A stretch of 5,366 nt of DNA from Frankiales bacterium (GTDB lineage Bacteria > Actinomycetota > Actinomycetes > Mycobacteriales > Jatrophihabitantaceae). Positions 1-5,366 of the stretch are shown here, in pieces. How positions within the stretch are numbered: position 1 is the first letter of the stretch; every line of letters begins with the position of its first letter. The position numbers and the translations under genes are program-made. The DNA lies in NCBI GenBank assembly GCA_025963265.1, contig JAOPUY010000377.1, positions 1 to 5,366 of the forward strand, in the 5' to 3' direction. The notes beneath the pieces are model-generated. The model searched no databases and was not told the origin of the DNA. It saw nothing but the letters and a program-made list of their open reading frames with translations.

Positions 1-309
1 TCTTTCGATCAGCGTTCGATCGAGTTGGGAGAGTTGTTCGCGGTCCCGGCGGCGATCTCCGTACGCAACGCTCAGGTTCTCGCTCAAGCCAAGCGGGTCG
101 CTACCCGGCTGCAGGCGGCGTTGACGAGCCGCTCAGTGGTCGACCAGGCGTTGGGCATTCTGATCAGCCGTAGCGGGTGTGACGCTGATGAGGCGTTCGC
201 GAAGTTGGTCACGATGAGCCAGGCCGACAACCACAAGGTGTCGGCCGTGGCGCAGCAGCTGGTCGCTGACGCTCGTCGACGGGCCCGTTCGCGGCACAGC
301 AGCGACTAG
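1..309 (+). CDS. GAF-ANTAR regulator, 3' part only
   Basis: The reading frame is open from the first base, so this is the last 102 residues of a longer protein and its start lies outside the window. Residues 1-30 (SFDQRSIELGELFAVPAA onward) look like the last strand and exit helix of a GAF sensor domain. A helical linker leads into an ANTAR domain at about residues 37-90, recognised by SRSVVDQALGILISR, then GCDADEAFAKL, and ending VSAVAQQLVADARRR. ANTAR domains are three-helix RNA-binding modules, known from AmiR and NasR, that relieve transcription termination in leader RNAs. GAF-ANTAR proteins are common in actinobacteria and are presumably cytoplasmic, with the GAF part sensing a ligand or redox state. 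The basic tail RRRARSRHSSD is typical. A hairpin begins 6 nt after the stop, so this may be the end of its transcript. Domain identity is firm; signal and RNA targets are unknown. A TTG at 25 is in frame but falls inside the GAF fold and is not a credible start. Confidence 0.9.
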   Translation, partial: SFDQRSIELGELFAVPAAISVRNAQVLAQAKRVATRLQAALTSRSVVDQALGILISRSGCDADEAFAKLVTMSQADNHKVSAVAQQLVADARRRARSRHSSD

Positions 310-314
310 TTCAC

Positions 315-339
315 ACGCGCCCCGTCCGAGGGGTGGCGT
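315..339 (+). terminator. Hairpin after the GAF-ANTAR stop, possible terminator
   Basis: Bases 315-323 (ACGCGCCCC) pair with 330-339 (GGGGTGGCGT), with one G-U pair and one bulged G, around a six-base loop GTCCGA. It starts 6 nt after the TAG stop. No T-tract follows, so it is not a classical intrinsic terminator, although T-poor hairpins after stop codons are common in high-GC actinobacteria. It could equally be an mRNA-stabilising structure. The loop lacks the A1/G4 pattern of known ANTAR target hexaloops. Confidence 0.45.
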
Positions 340-340
340 A

Positions 341-427
341 GGGTCCTCTGTACTGACGCCTCTGGACCCGGGACCCGACCCGCCTCTGGCCTTGGTCCCA
401 CGCGACGCGACCTGCCGAGCGTGGACC
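341..427 (+). promoter_or_regulatory. Self-complementary leader segments with alternative pairings
   Basis: Four segments can pair in competing ways. GGGTCC at 341-346 pairs with GGACCC at 364-369. The adjoining GGGACC at 370-375 pairs with GGTCCC at 394-399. GGTCC[C]ACG at 394-402 pairs, with one bulged C, with CGTGGACC at 420-427 around a 17-nt loop. The second pairing is incompatible with the third and abuts the first. Two copies of CGCCTCTGG (357-365 and 381-389) lie within it. This layout resembles an attenuator, and both flanking genes encode ANTAR-type proteins. However, six-base complementarity is frequent by chance in such G/C-rich DNA, so regulation here is an inference. Confidence 0.3.
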
Positions 428-457
428 TGGCACCTTGTTCGGCGTTCGGGACGCCCC

Positions 458-461
458 GGAG
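458..461 (+). promoter_or_regulatory. GGAG ribosome binding site deciding the GTG start at 468
   Basis: GGAG ends 6 nt before GTG at 468, an ideal spacing. The alternative TTG at 435 has no comparable site upstream. A small hairpin with stem GGCGT/ACGCC (441-445 with 451-455, loop TCGGG) lies between the two candidate starts, just before this site. Confidence 0.6.
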
Positions 462-467
462 TCCCTG

Positions 468-1055
468 GTGGAACCATCCGATGCGCTTATCGCGGACCTC
501 GCGGCCCTGAGCGACGCCCTCGACGAGCCGGGCGTCGATTTAGCCTCGCTCGTTCGGCTATTAGGCGAGAGTTGCCGGCTGGCGGTCGGGTCCTACCTCG
601 GTTTCTCCATCACGCTTGTCGGGGCCGGCGGGCCGGTGAGCCTCTCGGTGCTGGAGGACCTCGGAGATCCCAGCGAGATCCGCACTTCGGTGATGTTCAC
701 CTTGGACGCATCGGGCGATCACCCCGCGGGGAGCGAGCTGACCCTCTACGCCGGGACGCCGGGTGCCTTCGTCGACCTGGCCGCAGACCTGGCCTACGTG
801 CTCGGCGGCAGCTCCGAGGCCGTTCAACTCGACCGACACCTGACGCCGCCCGACCCCGGCCGCGGCGCCGCGGGCTTGGCGGCGATGTCCCGAGAGAACC
901 AGGCACTGGGAATCCTGCTCGGTCGTGGACACGACCCGGAGCGGGCGCGGACCGAGTTGCGCCGCCTGGCCCGAGCCGACGCGACCAGCCTGGACGCCGC
1001 GGCGCAACAAGTCATCGACTCCACCGCGCGAGCATTCCCGGTCGAGCGGCTCTGA
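468..1055 (+). CDS. ANTAR-like regulator with degenerate GAF-type sensor region
   Basis: From GTG at 468 the product is 195 residues. This start is preferred because of the GGAG site 6 nt upstream; TTG at 435 would add 11 residues (MFGVRDAPESL) without a visible site. Residues 5-35 form a helix (DALIADLAALSDALDE). Residues 36-112 alternate strands and helix in a GAF-like pattern (CRLAVGSYLGFSITLVG, then SELTLYAGTPGAFVDLAADL). Residues 137-187 align with the ANTAR domain of the upstream gene: NQALGILLGRGHDPERA and DAAAQQVIDSTAR match its DQALGILISR and SAVAQQLVADARR with about one residue of gap. The first ANTAR helix is divergent, with N in place of the usual D before QALGIL and no RAVID-like start. 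It is probably a cytoplasmic RNA-binding regulator, possibly a relaxed paralogue of its neighbour. One TTA leucine codon lies at 561. The spacer of about 160 nt argues against tight coupling with the upstream gene. Confidence 0.8.
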   Translation: MEPSDALIADLAALSDALDEPGVDLASLVRLLGESCRLAVGSYLGFSITLVGAGGPVSLSVLEDLGDPSEIRTSVMFTLDASGDHPAGSELTLYAGTPGAFVDLAADLAYVLGGSSEAVQLDRHLTPPDPGRGAAGLAAMSRENQALGILLGRGHDPERARTELRRLARADATSLDAAAQQVIDSTARAFPVERL

Positions 1056-1263
1056 CCTTCACTTGCCATAGATCCGGACCGGCTCGGCGTCCCGGCGGTT
1101 CATGCGTCGCGGGTGAGGCCGCCTGACCCCATTGCCGCAAAGCTTTGGCCAGCGCGAGTCCGGCGGCGTCGTGCGTGGATAACACCGCGTCCAGCAGCAG
1201 CTTGATCATGCGGGTCCGTCGGCCTGACTCGCACCAGGTACGCAGCGGCTGAGGGAGCCAGGC
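1056..1263 (+). other. 208-nt intergenic region ahead of the channel operon
   Basis: No credible gene is seen on either strand. It must hold the operon promoter unless transcription reads through from the ANTAR-like gene, but I find no convincing -35/-10 pair: TTGATC at 1202 has no good -10 partner and GGATAAC at 1177 has no good -35. A perfect 10-bp palindrome CAAAGCTTTG occupies 1138-1147, in the most A/T-rich part of the gap, and could be an operator half-site or chance. No T-tract terminator follows the upstream stop. Confidence 0.4.
1251..1257 (+). promoter_or_regulatory. Strong ribosome binding site for the MIP channel gene
   Basis: GAGGGAG ends 6 nt before the ATG at 1264. It is the only strong Shine-Dalgarno seen in the three-gene operon, which fits ribosome loading at the first gene and coupling to the next two. 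Confidence 0.75.
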
Positions 1264-2103
1264 ATGGTTGAGACGGCAGTGGCGGGCGCGACCCAACCCG
1301 GATCAGGCGAGGACGCGGTCATCGCGGGTTACACGACCCGCCTCATCGACATCTTCGCGGACTTCAAAGATCCGTCCCAGGAATGGCGTCGACTCTTCTC
1401 CGAGCTGCTCGGCACATTCTTCCTGGTGCTGGTCGCCGCTGGCGGCGGCATGATGGGCCAGGCCTATCCGAACACCATCGCCCGATCCGCGGCCGTCGTC
1501 GCCCCCGGACTGATGGTGCTGGGGATCATCCTTTTCATGGGGAAGGTCTCCGGCGCGCATCTCAATCCGGCGGTCAGCTTGGCGTTCGCGCTGCGCGGGG
1601 ACTTTCCGTGGCGTCGGGTTCCGGGCTATCTGGTGGTCCAACTGGCGGGCGCGGTGTTGGCCGCGTGGTTCCTCCAGGCGGTCATTCATGTCTCGGCGTC
1701 CTACGGCTCGAATTACCCGTCGGCGCAGGCCTCGGCGACCGATGCCTTCCTGATGGAAGCCGTGCTGACCTTGGGCCTGGTCAGCGTGATCCTGGGAACC
1801 GCGTCGGGCGCTCAGAATCTCGGAGTGTTCGGAGCCTTGGGCGTGGGCGGGTACATCGCCCTGGCCGGGCTCTGGGGCAGCCCGATCTCCGGCACGTCGA
1901 TGAACCCCTTCCGCACGCTGGGACCCGACATCGTCGCGGTCGACTTCCGCTCGTACTGGGTCTACGTCGCCGGCCCGTTGCTGGGCGCGGCCCTCGCCGT
2001 CGGCTTTGCCTTCGTACTGCGGGGACGCGGCGGGGGAGTGGCCGGCTCGACGGCCGCGCAGGGCGCGCTGTTCACGCGGGCCGCAGATCCCGACGCCCGA
2101 TGA
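1264..2103 (+). CDS. MIP-family channel (aquaporin/glycerol-facilitator type) with an NPF second motif
   Basis: The 279-residue product is an inner-membrane pore of the major intrinsic protein family, which passes water or small neutral solutes such as glycerol. Six hydrophobic helices are seen at about 44-64, 73-93, 118-140, 159-180, 186-204 and 230-252. The paired helix glutamates are present (E47 in FSELLGTFFLV, E165 in FLMEAVLTLG). The first pore motif is regular: GAHLNPAVS with N101-P102-A103. The second reads GTSMNPFRTLGPD, with N214-P215-F216, so the usual Ala is Phe while the filter arginine R217 is kept. Ungapped comparison with remembered AqpZ positions F43, H174, T183 and R189 gives P81, G202, T211 and R217, a filter without aromatic residues. 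An N-terminal cytoplasmic stretch of about 40 residues (ending DPSQEWRRLF) and a Gly/Ala-rich C-tail flank the core. ATG at 1264 follows GAGGGAG. The gene heads an operon and its stop overlaps the next start. Family is certain; substrate is not. Confidence 0.95.
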   Translation: MVETAVAGATQPGSGEDAVIAGYTTRLIDIFADFKDPSQEWRRLFSELLGTFFLVLVAAGGGMMGQAYPNTIARSAAVVAPGLMVLGIILFMGKVSGAHLNPAVSLAFALRGDFPWRRVPGYLVVQLAGAVLAAWFLQAVIHVSASYGSNYPSAQASATDAFLMEAVLTLGLVSVILGTASGAQNLGVFGALGVGGYIALAGLWGSPISGTSMNPFRTLGPDIVAVDFRSYWVYVAGPLLGAALAVGFAFVLRGRGGGVAGSTAAQGALFTRAADPDAR

Positions 2104-2717
2104 TCACCGTCCGGGCGGACGTTTCGCCGCTCCTGTTCAGCCCGGACCGACCCGGCGGTCGGGACTGGGGTCCGGATCGGGCCGAGGACCTGATGCGGTC
2201 CGCGCTGGCCGGTCAGCCCAACCGGTTGGCGCACTCCGCGCAGGCCGGTGCGCGCGCGCGTTGTGTGCTGGCCGCCGTTCCGGTCGAGGACGGCGAGCTA
2301 CTCCTGTCGGCCGCTTTGTTGCACGACGTCGGCTACGCCTCAGCAGCACGGCGGACCGGTTTTCATCCGATCGACGGAGCTCGCTGGTTGTTGTCGCTCG
2401 GGGCTCCACACCGCCTGGCCGCCTTGGTGGCGCACCACTCCGAGGCTCGCCTGCTGGCCGAGGCTGAGGGGCTCGCCGGCGCGCTGGTGGCCTTTGCTCA
2501 TGAGAGCAGCGCCGTCAGCGACGCGCTGATCTACGCCGATATGACCGCCGGACCAGCTGGCGCGCCCATTAGCGTGAGCGATCGGCTCGATGACATCGCG
2601 GCCCGCCACGCTCAGGAGGATCCCGCGCTGGTTGCCGCCCGCCAGGCACGAGTTCCGCGGTTGTTGGCGGCGGTGGAGCGGGTTCAGATCCGGGCCGTCG
2701 TTGCGAGCATCGGATGA
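2100..2717 (+). CDS. HD-domain metal-dependent phosphohydrolase
   Basis: The 205-residue soluble protein is essentially one HD domain. The HD superfamily binds divalent metal and hydrolyses phosphate esters, often of nucleotides. The expected ligand set is visible: H45 in RLAHSAQAG, the H75-D76 doublet in ALLHDVGYA, H112/H113 in LVAHHSEA and D147 in LIYADMTAGP. A further conserved-looking stretch is TGFHPIDGARWL (84-96). The part after residue 155 is helical and probably completes the fold. No second domain, signal peptide or membrane segment is seen. The ATG at 2100 overlaps the channel stop as ATGA and no Shine-Dalgarno precedes it, so translation probably depends on ribosomes finishing the channel gene. 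The open frame continues upstream through the channel gene only as an overlapping non-coding frame. The substrate (nucleotide, second messenger or sugar phosphate) cannot be told. Its position between a channel and a ligand-responsive regulator suggests a metabolic or signalling link. Confidence 0.92.
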   Translation: MITVRADVSPLLFSPDRPGGRDWGPDRAEDLMRSALAGQPNRLAHSAQAGARARCVLAAVPVEDGELLLSAALLHDVGYASAARRTGFHPIDGARWLLSLGAPHRLAALVAHHSEARLLAEAEGLAGALVAFAHESSAVSDALIYADMTAGPAGAPISVSDRLDDIAARHAQEDPALVAARQARVPRLLAAVERVQIRAVVASIG

Positions 2718-5366
2718 GTCGCGAAGGCCGGCCCCGGGTTGAGCCATTGCCTGGGGCGCATCCGCTCGGCTTCGGTGGCCGCGATGACAGCCACGGCCGG
2801 CCGTTTCTGAACACCAAGATCATCTCTGGCAAGCTGCCCGCCACTCATGTGCTGCGTAAGCGGCTCGTGGACCAGGTCGCCGTCGGTGTCAACGATCTGC
2901 CCCTCACCCTCATCAGCGGCCTGGCCGGGTCGGGAAAGAGCGTGCTCGCCGCGTCGTGGGCGGCGCAAGGCACGCTGACGTGGCCGATCGCCTGGCTCGG
3001 CGTGGACCGGTCCGACAACCAGCCGGAGGAATTCTGGACCTACGTGATCGAGGCGATGAGTCGGTGCGGGGTGGTGCTGCCGCACGCGTCGCGCAGCGCG
3101 GTGGTCGACGAGACGTTTCTCGCTTGGTTGTGCGTTGACTTGCTCAGCCAGCGCGATCGGACCGTCCTGGTGCTCGATCACGCCGACCGGCTCGTCAACC
3201 CGACGATCCTGCACGGCTTGGACTTCGTCCTGACCCACGCGGCATCGCACTTCCGGCTGCTGATGTGCTGTCGCACGGATCCCCTCTTGCCGCTGAACCG
3301 TTATCGTCTCGACCAGACGATCAGCGAGATCCGGGGCAGTGATCTGTCCTTCACCCCGGCTGAGGTGGCACTCCTGCTCGAGAATCACAACCTGACCGTG
3401 AGCGCCGAGTTCGCCGACCGTCTGCTGGCTCGGACCGGTGGGTGGCCGGCCGCGCTGGGCTTGGCTGCGATAGCCCTGCAGGCAAGTCCAGACGGCGAGC
3501 AGCTGTTATCGGCGCTTGACGCCTCGGACGCGACCACCGCCGAATACCTGCTCACTGAGGTCCTCGACACCCAAACGCCGGAGCTACGCGGCGTCCTGTT
3601 GCGAACCAGCGTTGCCAGCGAACTGTGGCCCGGGCTGGTCGATGAGCTCGTCGGGCACCCCGGCGGCTTGCAGACGCTCAGCGCGTTCGGTCACGCCAAT
3701 GTCTTCGTCGAGCAGACAACGGCCGGGACGGGCCCGCGGCGCGTGCAACCGCTGCTGCGCGAAATGCTGCACGCCCAACTCTCCTATGAGGCGCCGCAGC
3801 TGCACTCGCAACTGCATCGGCGTTGCGCTGCCTGGCTGTTCGAAGCCGGACAGCTGGAGGCGGCCGTGGAGCACGCTGTCGCGTCTGGTCACCACGCGTA
3901 CGCCGCCGAGGTGTTAGTCGAGGATCTGGCGGTGTGTTCGCTCCTGGCGGCCGGTGGCACACCGCAGTACGCCGCGGCCTTGGACTCGATGCCGGTTACC
4001 GGCCCCGGCCCCAGCGCCGCCTTGATCCAGGCCGCCCTCGCCTTGACGCGGGGCGACGCCGCGGCGAGTTGGGAACAGCTGACTCGGGCCGAGGCCAATC
4101 CGGATCCGAGGAAGCCGGCCGAAGTCTTGTCGGCCGCGATGCTGCGAGCGACGTTGCACGCCGAGGGAGCCGATGTCGCGAATACCCTGTCGGCTTGTGC
4201 GGAACTAGCCGCTCTGGTTACGCCGGAATGTGAAAAGGCGCATCCGGAGGTGCCGGCGTTGGTCGCGGCGTGCCGGGGCGCGGCTGAGCTCTGGCGCGGC
4301 GACCTCGACTCGGCCGAGCAAGCCTTGGCCGAGGCCGCCGACCGGGCTGCCGCCTGCGGAGCAAGACTGCTGCGCGTGCAGTGCCTCGGGCGCTTGGCGC
4401 TGCTTTACGCGCTCCGGGGCCGGTACCGGCGAGCCGAGGAACTCGGGCATGACGCGCACCGACTAGCGCTGCAGGGTGAGGTGGGCCCGGAACGGCATCC
4501 GCCGGCCGCCGCGATCGCGCTCGCCTGGTCATTCACGCAGCAGTATCGATACGCCCAAGCGCGGCATTGGCTCGAGTACGCCGAGCGGTGCGCCATCGAG
4601 AACCAGCGGCTGCTCTTGGCGCCCGTCGCCGCCGTGCTTCGCTCGCGACTTGGCCCGGCGGGCGAGCCGACCGCCGCGATCGAAGCGATGTTGACCCAGG
4701 ACCGGGTCGTCCCGGTGTCATGGATGCGTGACCTGCTCACCGCGCAGGCAGTCGAGGTGGAGTTGGCCGAGGGGCGCACCGACCTGGCCCGGGGGACCGC
4801 TGCCAGTTTCACCGAGTCGAACTCGATCCGGATTCGCCTGGCCCAGAACCGGGTCCACGCCGCCAAGACGCCAGCGCCGCCCCCGCGGGAGGCGCTCGAC
4901 GTCGCCGGGGTTCCGCTTGATCTGCGGGTCGACGCCTGGCTGGCTGAGTGCGCCTTCCAGCTGGACCGCGGTCGAGATGACTCGGCCGTGCGCGCCTACG
5001 AGCGGGCGCTGGAACTTGCCGCCCCTGAGCAGCTTCGCCGGCCCTTCGTGCACCCACCACCACGCATTCGCGAGCTGGTGTGCGGGCGGGTTTCGGACGA
5101 GGCGATGAGTTGGTTGCGGCTCTCGCCAAGGAAAAGGACGCGCGGCGTTGCCGACGAGCGCAGACCGGAATCGGCCGAGCAGCCGGTGCCACCTCAGCCA
5201 TTGACCATGCGCGAGACCGAGGTGCTCAGACATCTCGCGCATATGTTGTCCACCCAAGAGATCGGGCTGGCGATGTTCGTGTCTATCAACACGGTGCGGA
5301 CCCACATCCGCAGCATCCTCCGCAAACTGGACGTGCCTGGACGCAGTGCCGCTGTGCGCCGGGGTT
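2714..5366 (+). CDS. MalT-like (LAL) LuxR-family STAND ATPase transcription regulator, 3' end cut by the window
   Basis: The frame is open for 884 codons to the window end; probably only a short tail is missing, since the HTH is nearly complete and LAL proteins usually run about 850-950 residues. Domains in order: an N-terminal extension of about 35 residues, then the LAL opening FLNTKIISGKLPATHVLRKRL; an AAA/STAND ATPase with Walker A GLAGSGKS (69-76), Walker B VLVLDHAD (D155, D158), RTDP (187-190), the SDLSFTPAEVALLL segment and TGGWPAAL (241-248); helical TPR-like repeats from about 360 to 780 (for example LWRGDLDSAEQALAEA and AYERALELA); and a LuxR-type HTH from residue 830 (LTMRETEVL, STQEIGLAMFVS, NTVRTHIRSILRKL). 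In MalT, inducer and ATP drive oligomerisation and activation of target promoters; here the ligand is unknown. Odd points: the residue after Walker B D155 is His where acidic is usual, and TTA codons fall at 3506 and 3914. The ATG at 2714 overlaps the HD stop as ATGA with no clear Shine-Dalgarno. Confidence 0.95.
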   Translation, partial: MSREGRPRVEPLPGAHPLGFGGRDDSHGRPFLNTKIISGKLPATHVLRKRLVDQVAVGVNDLPLTLISGLAGSGKSVLAASWAAQGTLTWPIAWLGVDRSDNQPEEFWTYVIEAMSRCGVVLPHASRSAVVDETFLAWLCVDLLSQRDRTVLVLDHADRLVNPTILHGLDFVLTHAASHFRLLMCCRTDPLLPLNRYRLDQTISEIRGSDLSFTPAEVALLLENHNLTVSAEFADRLLARTGGWPAALGLAAIALQASPDGEQLLSALDASDATTAEYLLTEVLDTQTPELRGVLLRTSVASELWPGLVDELVGHPGGLQTLSAFGHANVFVEQTTAGTGPRRVQPLLREMLHAQLSYEAPQLHSQLHRRCAAWLFEAGQLEAAVEHAVASGHHAYAAEVLVEDLAVCSLLAAGGTPQYAAALDSMPVTGPGPSAALIQAALALTRGDAAASWEQLTRAEANPDPRKPAEVLSAAMLRATLHAEGADVANTLSACAELAALVTPECEKAHPEVPALVAACRGAAELWRGDLDSAEQALAEAADRAAACGARLLRVQCLGRLALLYALRGRYRRAEELGHDAHRLALQGEVGPERHPPAAAIALAWSFTQQYRYAQARHWLEYAERCAIENQRLLLAPVAAVLRSRLGPAGEPTAAIEAMLTQDRVVPVSWMRDLLTAQAVEVELAEGRTDLARGTAASFTESNSIRIRLAQNRVHAAKTPAPPPREALDVAGVPLDLRVDAWLAECAFQLDRGRDDSAVRAYERALELAAPEQLRRPFVHPPPRIRELVCGRVSDEAMSWLRLSPRKRTRGVADERRPESAEQPVPPQPLTMRETEVLRHLAHMLSTQEIGLAMFVSINTVRTHIRSILRKLDVPGRSAAVRRG

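Noticed and set aside
310..467. Canonical ANTAR target (two hexaloop hairpins with A at loop position 1 and G at 4)
   Set aside because: I looked by eye for AnnGnn loops closed by at least three pairs and found none here or in 1056-1263; the one six-base loop is GTCCGA.
392..1126. A 244-codon + strand open frame overlapping the ANTAR-like gene
   Set aside because: Its product is low-complexity Arg/Gly/Pro-rich, as expected of an out-of-phase frame in G/C-rich coding DNA; the frame ending at 1055 gives a recognisable domain.
1202..1240. Promoter with TTGATC as the -35 box
   Set aside because: No acceptable -10 hexamer lies 16-19 nt downstream, so it is not called.
1012..1296. A 94-codon minus-strand frame across the gap before the channel gene (contains MIKLLLDAVLSTHDAAGLAL)
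   Set aside because: It overlaps both flanking genes, has no good ribosome binding site at either Met and matches no family I recognise. The helical-looking middle kept it in mind but is not enough.
1383..2099. Upstream extension of the HD gene frame through the channel gene
   Set aside because: The frame merely lacks stops; the translated stretch is Arg/Gly-rich and the ATGA overlap at 2100 gives the natural start.
2684..3388. A 234-codon minus-strand frame antisense to the start of the LAL gene
   Set aside because: Long antisense frames are routine in G/C-rich genes; its product shows no domain, while the + strand carries clear Walker motifs here.

Overview
This is a high-GC stretch with strong G/C bias at third codon positions, frequent GTG/TTG start candidates and GAF-ANTAR and MalT-type (LAL) regulators. 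That combination points to an actinobacterium (Actinomycetota). The genus cannot be fixed from this window; TTG leucine codons seem commoner than I would expect in Streptomyces. All supported genes lie on the + strand.

Layout: (1) The window opens inside a gene whose 3' end encodes the tail of a GAF domain followed by a canonical ANTAR RNA-binding domain (1-309). (2) A 158-nt G/C-rich spacer holds a strong hairpin just after the stop codon. It also holds a chain of GGTCC/GGACC-type segments that can pair in mutually exclusive ways. (3) A second, shorter protein follows (GTG at 468 preferred, end 1055), with a degenerate GAF-like N-terminal part and a divergent ANTAR-like C-terminus. (4) A 208-nt gap follows, with no convincing gene and no clear promoter. 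(5) Then comes a tight three-gene operon: a MIP-family channel (1264-2103), an HD-domain phosphohydrolase (2100-2717) and a large MalT-like LuxR-family regulator (2714 to beyond the window end). Both junctions are ATGA overlaps, and neither downstream gene has a clear Shine-Dalgarno, so translational coupling is expected.

How they may work together (inference): the ANTAR proteins are probable RNA-level regulators of the antitermination type. The operon ties a membrane pore for water or small neutral solutes to a soluble metal-dependent phosphohydrolase and to a STAND ATPase transcription factor, which normally responds to a small ligand. The fixed stoichiometric order suggests a linked transport, metabolism and sensing module, but the solute and the HD substrate cannot be read from the sequence.

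Most notable points: the second channel signature is NPF rather than NPA, with a predicted non-aromatic selectivity filter; the channel-HD-LAL coupling; and the self-complementary leader between the two ANTAR genes. I found no RNA genes, CRISPR arrays, transposases or insertion sequences.
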